NCBI RefSeq assembly: GCF_917563915.1
Contig: NZ_CAKJTI010000009.1
Span: 101,933 to 165,932 of the forward strand
DNA: 64,000 nucleotides
Source of the DNA: Bacillus rhizoplanae
Lineage (GTDB): Bacteria > Bacillota > Bacilli > Bacillales > Bacillaceae_G
Direction: 5' to 3'
Position 1 is the stretch's first letter. The number at the start of each line of letters is the position of its first letter. The position numbers and the translations under genes were made by a program. This document shows positions 33,826-43,084 of this stretch, one piece after another. Below the pieces are notes generated by a model. The model saw nothing but the letters and a program-made list of their open reading frames with translations, ran no database searches and was not told the DNA's origin.

Positions 33826-35207
33826 TCCATCATTTTTACTAATTTCTTTGAAATTAATAGCAATATACATCCTAAGAAAATAGCGGTAGCTCCAATAACA
33901 GCAAATACTTCTGAATAACCTAATGAAGTTGTAAAATTCGCTAACTGTCCACCTAAAATATTAGCGACACCTGTACTTGCGAACCAAACACCCATTAATA
34001 AAGATGCGAGTTTGACAGGAGCGAGTGCACTTACCATTGATAGTCCGACTGGAGATAAGAACAATTCACCTAACGTATGGAATAAGTAAGTAAAGACAAT
34101 AAAGAGCAGATTCGCTTTTTCGGTAATGTCTTGTTCATTACTTCCTGTTTTTAATGTAGCGACAAGAAGAATCATATAACCAATTCCAAGTAAAATCATC
34201 CCGAGACCCATTTTTGTTGGGATTTTCAAATCACCGCGTTTTGTAGAAGCAAGCTTTGTCCAAAGTACGGAAACAACTGGTGCTAATAAAATAATAAATA
34301 GTGGGTTTACAGATTGAAACCAAGATGTTGGAATTTCCCAACCGAATATAGTGCGATCTACAAAGCTATTTGTATATAACGTTAAAGAACTACCAGCCTG
34401 TTCAAATCCAGCCCAGAAGAAAACAACGAAACACGTTATAATGATAATAACAGCTGTATGCTGTTTTTCTTTTTTTGTTAATGGTGTATTTCCAGCTGTT
34501 TTGTTGCCTGTTTCTGCTTGTAAAGCTGCTGTCGGTTTTTTACCAATGTCACCAAGAAAACGATTTGATAATGTTGTAAATAAAATTTGTCCGACAACCA
34601 TCCCGATGGAAGCAGCTAAAAATCCATATCGGAAACCATAATGAATAACGCCATCTACTGTTGTTTTAAACAAATCTTCTGATAAATATCCGCAAACGAG
34701 TGGAGCAAGGAATGAACCTACATTGATTCCCATGTAGAAAATCGTAAAGGCACCATCACGGCGCGAATCATTTTCTGGATATAAATCTCCGACAAGAGTA
34801 GAAATATTTGGTTTAAAGAAACCGTTCCCGATAATAATGAGCGCTAACCCGAGGTATAGTCCTAATTGGCTTTGCAGGGCAAATAACGTAAGGTTACCAA
34901 GTGCAATTGTTATACCACCGAGTGTAATAGCTAATCGTCTACCAAGATAACGATCTGTTAAGAATCCACCAATCAATGGGGTGAAATAACAAGCTCCTGT
35001 ATAAAAACCGTAAATAGTAAGTGCCCAGCTTTTACTAAAACCAAGTCCACCGTTTATTAAGGCTGTTGTTAAATATAATGTTAATAATCCTCGTAATCCG
35101 TAATAACTAAATCGTTCCCACATTTCTGTGAAGAAGAGTAAGTATAAACCTGGAGGATGTTTCTTTTTTTGCTGTTGTTTCTCATCAAGGTGTATGGCAG
35201 CTTCCAT
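33822..35207 (-). CDS. POT-family di/tripeptide:proton symporter
   Basis: A 461-residue, 14-helix member of the proton-dependent oligopeptide transporter family. The N-terminal FTEMWERFSYYGLRGLLTLY carries the ExxER proton-coupling motif and the peptide-binding Tyr; GGFLTDRYLGRR and FYMGINVGSFLAPLVCGYLSE are the two POT signatures. The ribosome site on the minus strand is AGGAGGAA. It imports di- and tripeptides (DtpT-like). The promoter upstream contains a long AT-rich palindrome between the -35 and -10, so the gene is probably repressed by an unidentified regulator. Confidence 0.92.
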   Translation of the reverse strand: MEAAIHLDEKQQQKKKHPPGLYLLFFTEMWERFSYYGLRGLLTLYLTTALINGGLGFSKSWALTIYGFYTGACYFTPLIGGFLTDRYLGRRLAITLGGITIALGNLTLFALQSQLGLYLGLALIIIGNGFFKPNISTLVGDLYPENDSRRDGAFTIFYMGINVGSFLAPLVCGYLSEDLFKTTVDGVIHYGFRYGFLAASIGMVVGQILFTTLSNRFLGDIGKKPTAALQAETGNKTAGNTPLTKKEKQHTAVIIIITCFVVFFWAGFEQAGSSLTLYTNSFVDRTIFGWEIPTSWFQSVNPLFIILLAPVVSVLWTKLASTKRGDLKIPTKMGLGMILLGIGYMILLVATLKTGSNEQDITEKANLLFIVFTYLFHTLGELFLSPVGLSMVSALAPVKLASLLMGVWFASTGVANILGGQLANFTTSLGYSEVFAVIGATAIFLGCILLLISKKLVKMME

Positions 35208-35240
35208 ATATAATTCCTCCTGACATGAATAAAAATAAAG

Positions 35241-35291
35241 TTAATAGTTTTATCTATTTAATAGTTTACATTGTTAACTATTAAAAGTCAA
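35241..35291 (-). promoter_or_regulatory. Promoter and palindromic operator of the POT gene
   Basis: On the minus strand TTGACT (complement of 35286-35291), a 17-base spacer and TAAACT (complement of 35263-35268). TTAATAGTT (35258-35266) and AACTATTAA (35276-35284) are inverted repeats covering the spacer, and a third half-site TTAATAGTT lies at 35241-35249. Confidence 0.55.
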
Positions 35292-35357
35292 TAAAGGTAG
35301 ATTTTTCGTAAGAAATTGGAAATGAAAAATAACAACCAAGAAAAAGTGTTCATGTAT

Positions 35358-35396
35358 AAAGAAGCCCCCTTTTCATAAGAGAAGGGGGCTTCTTTT
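35358..35396. terminator. Orphan bidirectional terminator
   Basis: AAAGAAGCCCCCTT (35358-35371) pairs with AAGGGGGCTTCTTT (35382-35395), with A and T runs. No gene ends here now. It sits upstream of POT, 150 bases beyond its promoter, and touches a bcr1 copy. It may be the leftover of a deleted gene. Confidence 0.65.
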
Positions 35397-35525
35397 ATCC
35401 TGCATTAACGGGCAGTAAGACCCCTTCAAGATTCAGAGAAAAGGGTGGGGGTCTTACTGCCCGATTGGTTCAACTAACCATCAGTGGGGGATGAAAAACG
35501 CCCACTGATAGAAGTTTCTCTTTAT
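35394..35525 (+). repeat. bcr1 element
   Basis: Bounded by TTTAT at 35394-35398 and 35521-35525. Left end CTGCATTAACGGGCAG, middle with GATTGGTTCAACTAACC, right end GATAGAAGTTTCTC. The arms are shortened. Confidence 0.85.
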
Positions 35526-35621
35526 TAGTCTAGCTAATTTTAGAAGGGGAAAAAGATGAAAATTATAAAAAATTTATAAATTTAAGGTAAATTTTTCAAA
35601 AAAATATTTTTCAGGTCCATA

Positions 35622-35654
35622 GAAAAACTCCCTTCCTAATATGAGGAAGGGAGT
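35622..35654 (-). terminator. Terminator of the ProY-like permease (minus strand)
   Basis: ACTCCCTTCC (35627-35636) pairs with GGAAGGGAGT (35645-35654), and the minus strand continues into T. Confidence 0.85.
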
Positions 35655-35658
35655 AGCT

Positions 35659-37056
35659 TTATCCAATTCTTGAAGAAGATTTTTGAGTTTTATCTATTAC
35701 ATGAAATCCTTTCATATAATAAACAGCAACTAAAGCGATAATCCAAATCGGTCCAACGATTAATGCGATACGTGTATCAGTAGAATATGCCATAACTCCT
35801 AATACTAAAACAAGGAAAGCGAGTGTAATATAAGAGCTAAGTGGATACAGTGGCAATTTGTACGTTAATTTATTTTGTGCTTCCTGTGATAATCCTTTAC
35901 GGAAGCGTAGCTGCGCAACTAAAATGACGCCCCAAGTCCAAATTGCTCCGAATGTTGAAATACTAGTTAGCCACGTAAATACTTTCGCAGGAACAAGGTA
36001 GTTTAAAACAACGCCTATTAATAATACGAAAGCTGTTGCTAAAATTCCTTTACTTGGAATGCCGTTTTTATTTAAATGACCAAACTTCTCTGGTGCCTGT
36101 TTTTGTTGTGCTAATGTAAATAGCATACGGCCTGTACTAAAGAGACCACCATTACAAGAAGAAAGGGCAGCTGTTAATACAACAAAGTTAATAATTCCTG
36201 CTGCTTTTGCGATGCCGATTTGTTCAAACGTTAGTACAAATGGACTTCCTTTTTCGCCAAACTCATTCCACGGATAAATCGCCATCATAACGAATAGAGC
36301 CCCTACATAGAAAATTAAAATGCGCCAAAAAACGTTATCGATTGCTTTAGATAATGTTTTTTTCGGATTTTCTGCTTCTCCAGCTGTTACACCGATTAAC
36401 TCTACTCCTAAGTAAGCAAATAGTACCATTTGTAGAGAAAGAAGAAGACCAGAGAAACCATTTGGGAACCAACCACCGTGTGACCAAAGATTTGAAATTC
36501 CAGTCGCTACGCCGCCATTTCCAAAACCAAATAAAATAATACCAGTACCAATCACAATCATACAGATGATTGTGACAATTTTAACTAGAGCAAACCAAAA
36601 TTCAAGTTCTCCATACACTTTAACAGATAAAAAGTTTAATGCACTCATTAATACGAGAGCAATCAACGCCCAAATCCAACGTGGAATGTCAGGGAACCAA
36701 TATTCCATATAAATACCTGCGGCTGTAATTTCAGCCATACAAGTAACAACCCATAAAAACCAATAGTTCCAGCCTGTTATATAACCTGCTAATGGGCCTA
36801 AATAGTCATGTGCATATTTACTAAACGAACCGGCAACAGGTTGTTCAATTGCCATTTCTCCAAGCGCACGCATAATGAAAAAGATAGCAAGACCTGCAAT
36901 GATATAACCAAATAAAATGGATGGTCCTGCTAGTTTAATAGCAGAAGCTGATCCTAAAAATAATCCAACTCCAATAGCAGATCCAAGGGACATAAGTGTA
37001 ATATGTCGTTGTTTTAATCCGCGGTTTAAAGTTTCTGCTTTGTCTGTGTGCTTCAT
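35659..37056 (-). CDS. AAT-family amino acid permease, proline/histidine permease-like
   Basis: A 465-residue, 12-helix carrier. LNRGLKQRHITLMSLGSAIGVGLFLGSA, ALGEMAIEQPVAGSFSKYAHDYLGPLAGYITGW and VMMAIYPWNEFGEKGSPFVLTFEQIGI closely follow ProY of enterics and the Bacillus histidine permease HutM. It imports a neutral or cationic amino acid with protons. It stands alone with terminator 35622-35654. A cre-like sequence lies 32 bases upstream of its start, so glucose repression is likely. Confidence 0.87.
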   Translation of the reverse strand: MKHTDKAETLNRGLKQRHITLMSLGSAIGVGLFLGSASAIKLAGPSILFGYIIAGLAIFFIMRALGEMAIEQPVAGSFSKYAHDYLGPLAGYITGWNYWFLWVVTCMAEITAAGIYMEYWFPDIPRWIWALIALVLMSALNFLSVKVYGELEFWFALVKIVTIICMIVIGTGIILFGFGNGGVATGISNLWSHGGWFPNGFSGLLLSLQMVLFAYLGVELIGVTAGEAENPKKTLSKAIDNVFWRILIFYVGALFVMMAIYPWNEFGEKGSPFVLTFEQIGIAKAAGIINFVVLTAALSSCNGGLFSTGRMLFTLAQQKQAPEKFGHLNKNGIPSKGILATAFVLLIGVVLNYLVPAKVFTWLTSISTFGAIWTWGVILVAQLRFRKGLSQEAQNKLTYKLPLYPLSSYITLAFLVLVLGVMAYSTDTRIALIVGPIWIIALVAVYYMKGFHVIDKTQKSSSRIG

Positions 37057-37087
37057 AGTAAGCCCCCTTTATTATAAGAAAAAATAT

Positions 37088-37101
37088 TGTATTCGCTTAC
37101 A
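37088..37101 (-). promoter_or_regulatory. cre-like site upstream of the ProY-like permease
   Basis: TGTATTCGCTTACA agrees with TGWAANCGNTNWCA at all but one position. It lies upstream of the minus-strand start at 37056, where CcpA could block transcription. Confidence 0.5.
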
Positions 37102-37280
37102 AAGTGTCTAACTATTTAAAATTATAAAACATTTATTCCTGTTATGCTACAAAAAAAGACAATATTTTCTGTACTATATCTGCAGTTTGTATACTTAATT
37201 TTAAAATTCAAACTATTATTGAGTGTATTGACTCTCCTTTTTATTGATTGGTAAGATTAAGTGTTATATTTTCTCACATG

Positions 37281-37400
37281 ATAAAGTGAAACTTCCATTG
37301 GTGGGGGATTTTACTGCCCGTTAATGCGGGATAAAGTGAAACTTTCATTTGTTGAATTAATTGAATTTTAACGGGGAATAATTCTCCATCTATCTTCTTT
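37281..37400 (-). repeat. Tandem, decayed bcr1 copies on the minus strand
   Basis: A 55-base collapsed copy runs from ATAAA (37281-37285) through GAAACTTCCATTGG, TTTACTGCCCG and TTAATGCGGG to ATAAA (37331-37335). The second ATAAA immediately starts another end (GTGAAACTTTCAT) that decays over the next 65 bases. The interval 37057-37485 holds these, the cre-like site and no gene; no purine riboswitch was recognised before the purine permease. Confidence 0.72.
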
Positions 37401-37485
37401 AGGGGAAGCCTATTGTCTGTTAGCAAAAGCTAATTTGAGAAGATATTTATGATAACAATTTCATTACATAGGAAGGATAACCGGT

Positions 37486-38778
37486 ATGTTTCAATTAAAG
37501 AAATACAATACTTCTGTAAAGCAGGAGATTTTAGCTGGTATTACGACGTTTTTCACATTTGCGTACATTCTTGTCATCAATCCGAAGATTTTGTCTGATG
37601 CAGGAGTGCCGTTCGATCAAGCCTTTACGGCAACAATTATTGCCACAATTATTGGAACATTATGTATGGCATTTTTAGCAAATTACCCAATCGTGATTGC
37701 ACCGGCAATGGGAATGAATGCCTACTTCGCGTACTCTGTTGTTCAAAACGCAGAAGGCATTACATACGTTATTGCATTTTCAGCTGTATTTTTGACAGGT
37801 ATTATTTTTCTTTTACTTTCATTTACATCGTTTCGTCAAAAACTAATTGAGTCGATTCCGGATAGTTTAAAGCATGCGATTGCGGCAGGAATAGGTTTGT
37901 TCATTGCATTTATAGGGCTTCGTTTATCAGGTATTATCGTAGATCATCCTACAAACTTAGTTACCATTGGAAATTTTCATTCTCCCTCTGTTGTGCTAAC
38001 GTTAATTGGTTTAGTTTTAGCTGCAGTATTAATGGTATTAAACGTAAATGGTGCACTGTTTATTAGTATGATTGTAACGGGAATCATTGCCTTTTTTACA
38101 GGACAATTGAAGTTTAGCGATAAACTTGTAGCAGTTCCGCATTTACCAGAAGGAATGATTACATATAATCCGATTCACGCTGTGACGGATGTAATGGAAT
38201 ACGGATTATATGGTATTGTATTTTCATTTTTGCTTGTATTGTTATTTGATACAACAGGAGCATTGCTTGGGTTAATTAAGCAGACTGGTTTAAAGACAGA
38301 TAATGCAGAAGGACGTTTTGGAAAAGCATTTATTGCAGATGCAATTGGAGGAACAGTAGGGGCAATGTTTGGAACAAGTCCAACAGCAGCTACAATCGAA
38401 TCTTCTGCTGGTATTGCAGCAGGAGGAAAGACAGGATTAACAGGTATAGTCGTTGTTGGATTAACAATTATTACAGCTTTCTTTAGTCCTGTAATTGCAT
38501 CATTATCAAGTGTAGCGGCAATTACAGCACCTTCTCTTATTATTGTTGGTAGCCTAATGGCGCAAAATGTTCGAGAAGTAAATTGGAATGACTTTGAAGA
38601 CGCGCTTCCAGCATTCTTTATCTTCGTTGGTATTCCGCTCACATCAAGTATTGCGAACGGTATAGCACTTGGCTTCTTAATTTATCCGATTTTAAAAATT
38701 GTAAAAGGAAAAGGAAAGGAAGTACATCCATTTCTTTATTTCTTTGCTATATTATTTGGTTGTCATTTGTTTTTATAA
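37486..38778 (+). CDS. Purine (guanine/hypoxanthine or adenine) permease, AzgA-like NCS2
   Basis: A 430-residue carrier of about 12-14 helices. The family signatures are EILAGITTFFTFAYILVINPKIL near the N-terminus, ANYPIVIAPAMGMNAYFAYSVV (about 65-86), DTTGALLGLIKQTG (about 255-268) and GTSPTAATIESSAGIAAGGKTGLTG (about 298-322). It is closest to PbuG/PbuO (AzgA) type permeases rather than uracil or xanthine carriers. The ribosome site is AGGAAGGAT. It is monocistronic. Unlike pbuG of B. subtilis, no guanine riboswitch is visible upstream; that space holds decayed bcr1 copies. Confidence 0.9.
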   Translation: MFQLKKYNTSVKQEILAGITTFFTFAYILVINPKILSDAGVPFDQAFTATIIATIIGTLCMAFLANYPIVIAPAMGMNAYFAYSVVQNAEGITYVIAFSAVFLTGIIFLLLSFTSFRQKLIESIPDSLKHAIAAGIGLFIAFIGLRLSGIIVDHPTNLVTIGNFHSPSVVLTLIGLVLAAVLMVLNVNGALFISMIVTGIIAFFTGQLKFSDKLVAVPHLPEGMITYNPIHAVTDVMEYGLYGIVFSFLLVLLFDTTGALLGLIKQTGLKTDNAEGRFGKAFIADAIGGTVGAMFGTSPTAATIESSAGIAAGGKTGLTGIVVVGLTIITAFFSPVIASLSSVAAITAPSLIIVGSLMAQNVREVNWNDFEDALPAFFIFVGIPLTSSIANGIALGFLIYPILKIVKGKGKEVHPFLYFFAILFGCHLFL

Positions 38779-38784
38779 TAAATT

Positions 38785-38823
38785 ACAAAAAAGAGCTTCT
38801 CGTATGAGACGCTCTTTTTTGTA
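38785..38823. terminator. Bidirectional terminator between the purine permease and GNAT genes
   Basis: ACAAAAAAGAGC (38785-38796) pairs with GCTCTTTTTTGT (38811-38822); inner CTC/GAG extends the stem. Confidence 0.88.
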
Positions 38824-38837
38824 CATAGTAAAATAGA

Positions 38838-39275
38838 TTATAAGATTTTGTACATTAATTTGTGTAATCCAATTGGCGGAATATCGAATATTTCACCATA
38901 TTTTTGAAATCCTAATCGTGTATAATAATTTGCAACGGTGATTCGGGCATTACACCATAGAAGCTGTGCACGGCGCTCTGTTAATATTGCTTCAGCACTG
39001 TGAATTAAAGTACTTCCAGCATGCTGTTTGCGGAAATTTTGTCTTGTGGCCATTCCTCTTAAGCGATAATGAATGCCTTCTCCTAAAGAAGGATGTGTTT
39101 CATAAGAAAAGGAAGCAATACTAATAAGCATATTGTTCATAAATGCTCCGAGGTGAAAGGTATTTTCTTCATTATCAGAAGTATATTTACAGTCTTCTAA
39201 ACTTTGATTAGGCCGTAAAATTTCGTGGCGAAGTGCATATGTTTGAGAGCAATCAATTCGCTTTATTTCGACCAT
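38838..39275 (-). CDS. GNAT-family N-acetyltransferase
   Basis: A 145-residue acetyltransferase. The acetyl-CoA binding motif A is in YRLRGMATRQNFRKQHAGSTLIHSAEAIL (about 70-98, with R/Q-x-x-x-G/A pattern QNFRKQHAG), followed by WCNARITVANYYTRLGFQKYGEIF (about 107-130), the typical motif B end. The N-terminal ALRHEILRPNQSLEDC is shared by a group of GNATs of unknown substrate. Monocistronic on the minus strand. Substrate unknown. Confidence 0.83.
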   Translation of the reverse strand: MVEIKRIDCSQTYALRHEILRPNQSLEDCKYTSDNEENTFHLGAFMNNMLISIASFSYETHPSLGEGIHYRLRGMATRQNFRKQHAGSTLIHSAEAILTERRAQLLWCNARITVANYYTRLGFQKYGEIFDIPPIGLHKLMYKIL

Positions 39276-39291
39276 ACACAGACCTCTCTTC

Positions 39292-39442
39292 TTATGTCAT
39301 ATTAACGGACAGGAACAGCCCTTATTTATCGGTTTTATCCCGCATTTACGGGCAGTAAGACCCCCATCTCAAGATTCAGAGAAAATCGAAGAAGTTAGGT
39401 GGGGGATGAAGCCCCCATCTACTGATGGAAGTTTCCCTTTAT
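39292..39442 (+). repeat. bcr1 element with a truncated copy on its left
   Basis: The main copy runs from TTTAT (39334-39338) to TTTAT (39438-39442), with CCCGCATTTACGGGCAG and GATGGAAGTTTCCC but without the GATTGGTTCAACTAACC part. At 39292-39328 ATATTAACGGACAGG and TTTAT form the beginning of a second, truncated copy. The right end lies two bases from the stop codon of the minus-strand C39 gene. Confidence 0.8.
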
Positions 39443-39444
39443 TT

Positions 39445-40188
39445 TTATAGAATAGTAATTGCTTGTTTCCCCATTTGTTCCCATGCTTTTTCAAATTGAG
39501 CACGAGGAATACCTTTACGCGGTTTGTTTGCCAATGGATCATTTACATATACAAAATTTTGATCATAACCAACAACAACAGCGCTATGTTCATAATATGT
39601 AATCTTTACTTCTCCAGCATTTGTATCCCAAGTTTCAAAGCTTCCCTTATCTAGCGGCTGAAAAGTTGTATTAACAATAACCCATACCGGTGAACCAGCA
39701 CTAAGCACTTTATATATATCTTCTATCTCTCTTCCTGTTAAATCAATTGTTTTATCTGGAACATACTTTTGTGCTAATTGAAAAATCGGCTGATGGTATA
39801 CACCGTAACCTGGCTCAGACTTTGTATAAATATTTCCTACAAATCCTTCATGAGGATTTCCTCGCAAACCATTCGCCTCAAACGGTACACGTTCAATTTC
39901 ATCCGCAAGCTTCATTTTGTCAACTTGAATTCCTTTATATTGCAGTAACATTGCTAAACTTGTCACTTCACAACCTCTTTCTAATTCAGGAAGTTGCTTT
40001 ATAAATGGCACATTTTCAATCATCACTTGATCCTTCATTTCATATGAAAAGTCTATGCGGAGCTCTTCAGTTTTTTGAAAAATTTTATTTTTCCCTGTTT
40101 CAATTACTCCCATAACATCCTTACTGCATGCCGCACTAACAATAACTCCAATTCCTAAAACACATATGTATTTGACCATCCTAAACAT
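39445..40188 (-). CDS. C39-like papain-fold lipoprotein
   Basis: A 247-residue predicted lipoprotein: N-terminal hydrophobic segment and lipobox SAAC, with Cys21 the lipid site. The C39-like domain (about 58-240) holds the presumed catalytic Cys73 in ERGCEVTSLAMLLQY, His201 in YYEHSAVVVGYD and Asp217 in YVNDPLANK, in the order of papain-fold cysteine peptidases of the Peptidase_C39_2 group. It is anchored outside the membrane. These proteins are widespread in the B. cereus group, and their substrates are not known. The stop codon is two bases from a bcr1 copy, and no other terminator is seen. Confidence 0.83.
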   Translation of the reverse strand: MFRMVKYICVLGIGVIVSAACSKDVMGVIETGKNKIFQKTEELRIDFSYEMKDQVMIENVPFIKQLPELERGCEVTSLAMLLQYKGIQVDKMKLADEIERVPFEANGLRGNPHEGFVGNIYTKSEPGYGVYHQPIFQLAQKYVPDKTIDLTGREIEDIYKVLSAGSPVWVIVNTTFQPLDKGSFETWDTNAGEVKITYYEHSAVVVGYDQNFVYVNDPLANKPRKGIPRAQFEKAWEQMGKQAITIL

Positions 40189-40391
40189 ATATCTAACTCC
40201 ATTACATAATTATTTTCTTACATTTTCCAAAATAATACTCTCTTTATTGTACCGTTGTTTTCACTAGTTTACTAGAATGATTATATGAATCGTTATTTCA
40301 GTATACCGTCATAAAATTCCCATTTTTTAAAATAAAAAGATTTTTTAATATACAATTTCAGAATATTTTGTTAGAATATAACATGCTTAAC

Positions 40392-40431
40392 CTAGTGAAA
40401 CTTCTTCATTAAGGATAAGCAAATTCACTAG
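40392..40431 (+). promoter_or_regulatory. Inverted repeat upstream of the second MmuP-like permease
   Basis: CTAGTGAA (40392-40399) and TTCACTAG (40424-40431) are perfect inverted repeats 24 bases apart, 45 bases before the start codon. It could be an operator pair or a leader stem. No SAM riboswitch core is present. Confidence 0.35.
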
Positions 40432-40476
40432 CGGATTTAATTGTGATTCTACTAAAAAATATGAGGTGAGGGGTAT

Positions 40477-41883
40477 ATGATACAAAAAGAGAATCAGCAA
40501 AATGAACTAAAACGTACGATGCAAAGTAGACACCTCTTTATGATTGCTCTAGGAGGAGTTATCGGAACAGGGTTATTTATGGGATCAGGACAAATTGTTC
40601 ACAACGCTGGACCTGGCGGAGCTATTCTTGCCTATTTAGTTGGCGGGTTTGTTATGTATTTAACAATGCTTTGTCTCGGAGAGCTAACAGTTGCGATGCC
40701 TGAAGCTGGCTCTTTCCAAAGCTACGCTAGCCGATTTATTTCACCAGGTTTTGGATTTGTCGTGGGATGGATGTATTGGCTAAACTGGGCTGTTACCGTT
40801 GGAGTTGAACTAACGACTGTCAGCATTTTAATGAAACGTTGGTTTCCAGATGTTTCATCTTGGATATGGTGTGTTGTATTTGCTGCCGTGCTCTTTATTG
40901 TAAACGCTTCATCTGCACGTGCATACGCTGAAACTGAATTTTGGTTTGCGAGTGTTAAAGTGATAACGATTATTGTTTTTATTTTACTTGGCGGTGCCGT
41001 CATGCTTGGGCTATTAGACTTTAATGGTAAGCCCGCGCCAATGTTCCATAACTTCACAGAAAATGGCGGATTATTTCCAAACGGACTTCCAGCTGTTCTT
41101 CTTACGATGATTACCGTTAACTTTGCGTTCCAAGGAACAGAGTTAATCGGTATTGCCTCAGCTGAAAGTAAGCAACCGGAAAAAACAGTACCACGTGCTA
41201 TAAAAAATACAATTTGGCGTACACTTTTCTTTTTCGTCCTTTCAATTACTGTGGTCGTTGGATTACTACCATGGCAAGAAGCAAATCTTGTGGAAAGTCC
41301 TTTCGTACTCGTTTTTGACACAGTTGGAATTCCGTATGCAGCAGACATTATGAACTTTGTTATTATTACAGCTGTATTATCGGTAGCAAATTCTGGTTTA
41401 TATGCAAACTCTCGTATGCTTTGGGCGATGTCAAAACAAGGAATGGCAAGTCCTGCCTTTTCAAAATTAACGAAAAAAGGAGTACCGCTCAACGCGTTAA
41501 TTTTCAGCCTTATATTTGCTAGCCTTTCTCTTTTAACAAGTGTATTCGCTGCTGATACCGTCTTTTTAGTATTAACATCTATTGCAGCGATGGCAGCTGT
41601 CGTTGTTTGGATGTCTATTGCTGCATCTCAATTTTTCTTTAGAAGAGACTTTATAAAAAATGGTGGGGATATACGAGAATTAAAATACCGCGCTCCACTT
41701 TATCCACTCGTTCCTATTTTGGCGTTCTCTTTAAACTTTGTTACATTCATAAGCTTAGCGTTTATTCCAGATCAACGTATTGCTTTATATTGTGGAATTC
41801 CATTCATGATTATTTGTTACATTTTTTATCGTGTAAAATTTAAAAAAATTGTCACATTTGAACAACAAAAAAATGTTTCATAA
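40477..41883 (+). CDS. AAT-family amino acid permease, S-methylmethionine permease-like (second copy)
   Basis: A 468-residue paralogue of the permease at 18647-20074. Shared segments include [61 protein letters not shown] and [20 protein letters not shown], again close to MmuP. The ATG follows GAGGTGAGGGG. It is monocistronic. The two copies differ mostly in the last third and in their upstream regions: this one has no cre-like site. They may carry different substrates or work under different conditions. Confidence 0.85.
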   Translation: MIQKENQQNELKRTMQSRHLFMIALGGVIGTGLFMGSGQIVHNAGPGGAILAYLVGGFVMYLTMLCLGELTVAMPEAGSFQSYASRFISPGFGFVVGWMYWLNWAVTVGVELTTVSILMKRWFPDVSSWIWCVVFAAVLFIVNASSARAYAETEFWFASVKVITIIVFILLGGAVMLGLLDFNGKPAPMFHNFTENGGLFPNGLPAVLLTMITVNFAFQGTELIGIASAESKQPEKTVPRAIKNTIWRTLFFFVLSITVVVGLLPWQEANLVESPFVLVFDTVGIPYAADIMNFVIITAVLSVANSGLYANSRMLWAMSKQGMASPAFSKLTKKGVPLNALIFSLIFASLSLLTSVFAADTVFLVLTSIAAMAAVVVWMSIAASQFFFRRDFIKNGGDIRELKYRAPLYPLVPILAFSLNFVTFISLAFIPDQRIALYCGIPFMIICYIFYRVKFKKIVTFEQQKNVS

Positions 41884-41910
41884 GTAATAAAATAAATATA
41901 TAAAATATTC

Positions 41911-41945
41911 GGCTATTTCAACTTATTATGAGATAGCTTTTTTCT
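41911..41945 (+). terminator. Terminator of the second MmuP-like permease
   Basis: GGCTATTTC (41911-41919) pairs with GAGATAGCT (41930-41938) with G-T pairs, followed by TTTTTT. Confidence 0.75.
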
Positions 41946-42101
41946 ATTTATTGGATATTCTGGTATAACTTTATTTATCTTAAAATTTTAAAAATCGAGA
42001 TATGGCATTAAAAATAGTTTACAATATTAGCAAGTTACAAAAGTTTTTCATCGTAAAAACTGTGTATTTGTGTCTATTTTTTAACAATATCTTAAAAACT
42101 A

Positions 42102-42130
42102 TTGCCATCTATAAATTAATAGGTTTATAT
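42102..42130 (+). promoter_or_regulatory. Predicted promoter of the qox operon
   Basis: TTGCCA (42102-42107), a 17-base spacer and TTATAT (42125-42130), 48 bases before the GTG of qoxA. Confidence 0.5.
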
Positions 42131-42178
42131 TGTTTTATTGGCATAGTTTCAATCCAAGGAGAAAGGAGATTTTCAATC

Positions 42179-43051
42179 GTGCAACTGAAAAAAAAGTTTT
42201 GGAAGTTGGCTTCACTTCTTCCACTATCACTACTCTTGTTCCTCGGTGGATGCGACAAAATCGCTGTATTAAATCCACAAGGACCTGTTGCAAAAACACA
42301 GTATGATTTAATTGTTTGGTCAATGATACTGATGTCTGTAATTATTCTAGTCGTATTCGTCTTGTTTACAGTTATTTTAATTCGTTACCGTGAAAAACCA
42401 GATAATATGGACTATGAGCCACCTGATATACACGGTAATACTCTTTTAGAAATTATCTGGACTATTTTCCCTGTTATCATCGTGATTGCATTATCAATTC
42501 CAACGGTAAAAGCAACATATGCATCGGAAAAGCCTCCAGCACAATCAAAAGATATAAAACCTGTTGAAATTTACGTTACATCTGCAAACTGGAAATGGTT
42601 ATTCAGTTATCCTGAGGAAGGAATTGAAACCGTTAACTATTTAAATGTACCAGCAGGTGTACCAATTCAATTTAAATTAACTTCTGTCGGTCCAATGAAT
42701 GCTTTCTGGATTCCAGAACTTGGTGGTATGAAGTATACAATGGATAATATGGTCATGGATTTATACCTACAAGCTGATAAACCAGGTTCTTATACTGGAC
42801 GTAGTGCAAACTTCTCTGGTGAAGGATTTACTGACATGGAGTTTGAACTTGAAGCTAAAACAAAAGAAGACTACAACAAGTGGGTAAAAGAAGTACAAGA
42901 AACTGCCCCTAAATTATCAGAAAACAAGTATAAAGAAATTATTGAACCAGGTGTAGTAGGGCGTATGACGTTCTCTAGCGATCATTTAAAATATGTAGAT
43001 CCAAAATCACTTGAATATTGTGATTACAACTACTACAAAAACAAAAAGTAA
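42179..43051 (+). CDS. qoxA: Cytochrome aa3 quinol oxidase subunit II
   Basis: A 290-residue membrane lipoprotein. GTG 42179 is the start: GAAAGGAG lies 8-9 bases upstream and the product begins with a signal sequence ending LFLGGC (Cys25 lipid site). Two helices (about 45-68 and 90-110) anchor a cupredoxin-like domain (about 125-250; NWKWLFSYPEEGIETVN). The CuA ligand set C-x3-C is absent (MDNMVMD and AFWIPELGGMKYTM stand in its place), so it accepts electrons from quinol, not cytochrome c. It is the first gene of qoxABCD. Confidence 0.93.
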   Translation: MQLKKKFWKLASLLPLSLLLFLGGCDKIAVLNPQGPVAKTQYDLIVWSMILMSVIILVVFVLFTVILIRYREKPDNMDYEPPDIHGNTLLEIIWTIFPVIIVIALSIPTVKATYASEKPPAQSKDIKPVEIYVTSANWKWLFSYPEEGIETVNYLNVPAGVPIQFKLTSVGPMNAFWIPELGGMKYTMDNMVMDLYLQADKPGSYTGRSANFSGEGFTDMEFELEAKTKEDYNKWVKEVQETAPKLSENKYKEIIEPGVVGRMTFSSDHLKYVDPKSLEYCDYNYYKNKK

Positions 43052-43084
43052 CAACGACTATTCCAACAGATTGGAGTGAATACA

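Noticed and set aside
37057-37485. Possible purine riboswitch before the purine permease
   Set aside because: I looked for the conserved loops and P1 stem and saw none; the interval is filled by decayed bcr1 copies.
40240-40476. Possible SAM riboswitch before the MmuP-like permease
   Set aside because: The conserved S-box sequence is absent; only a short inverted repeat is present.
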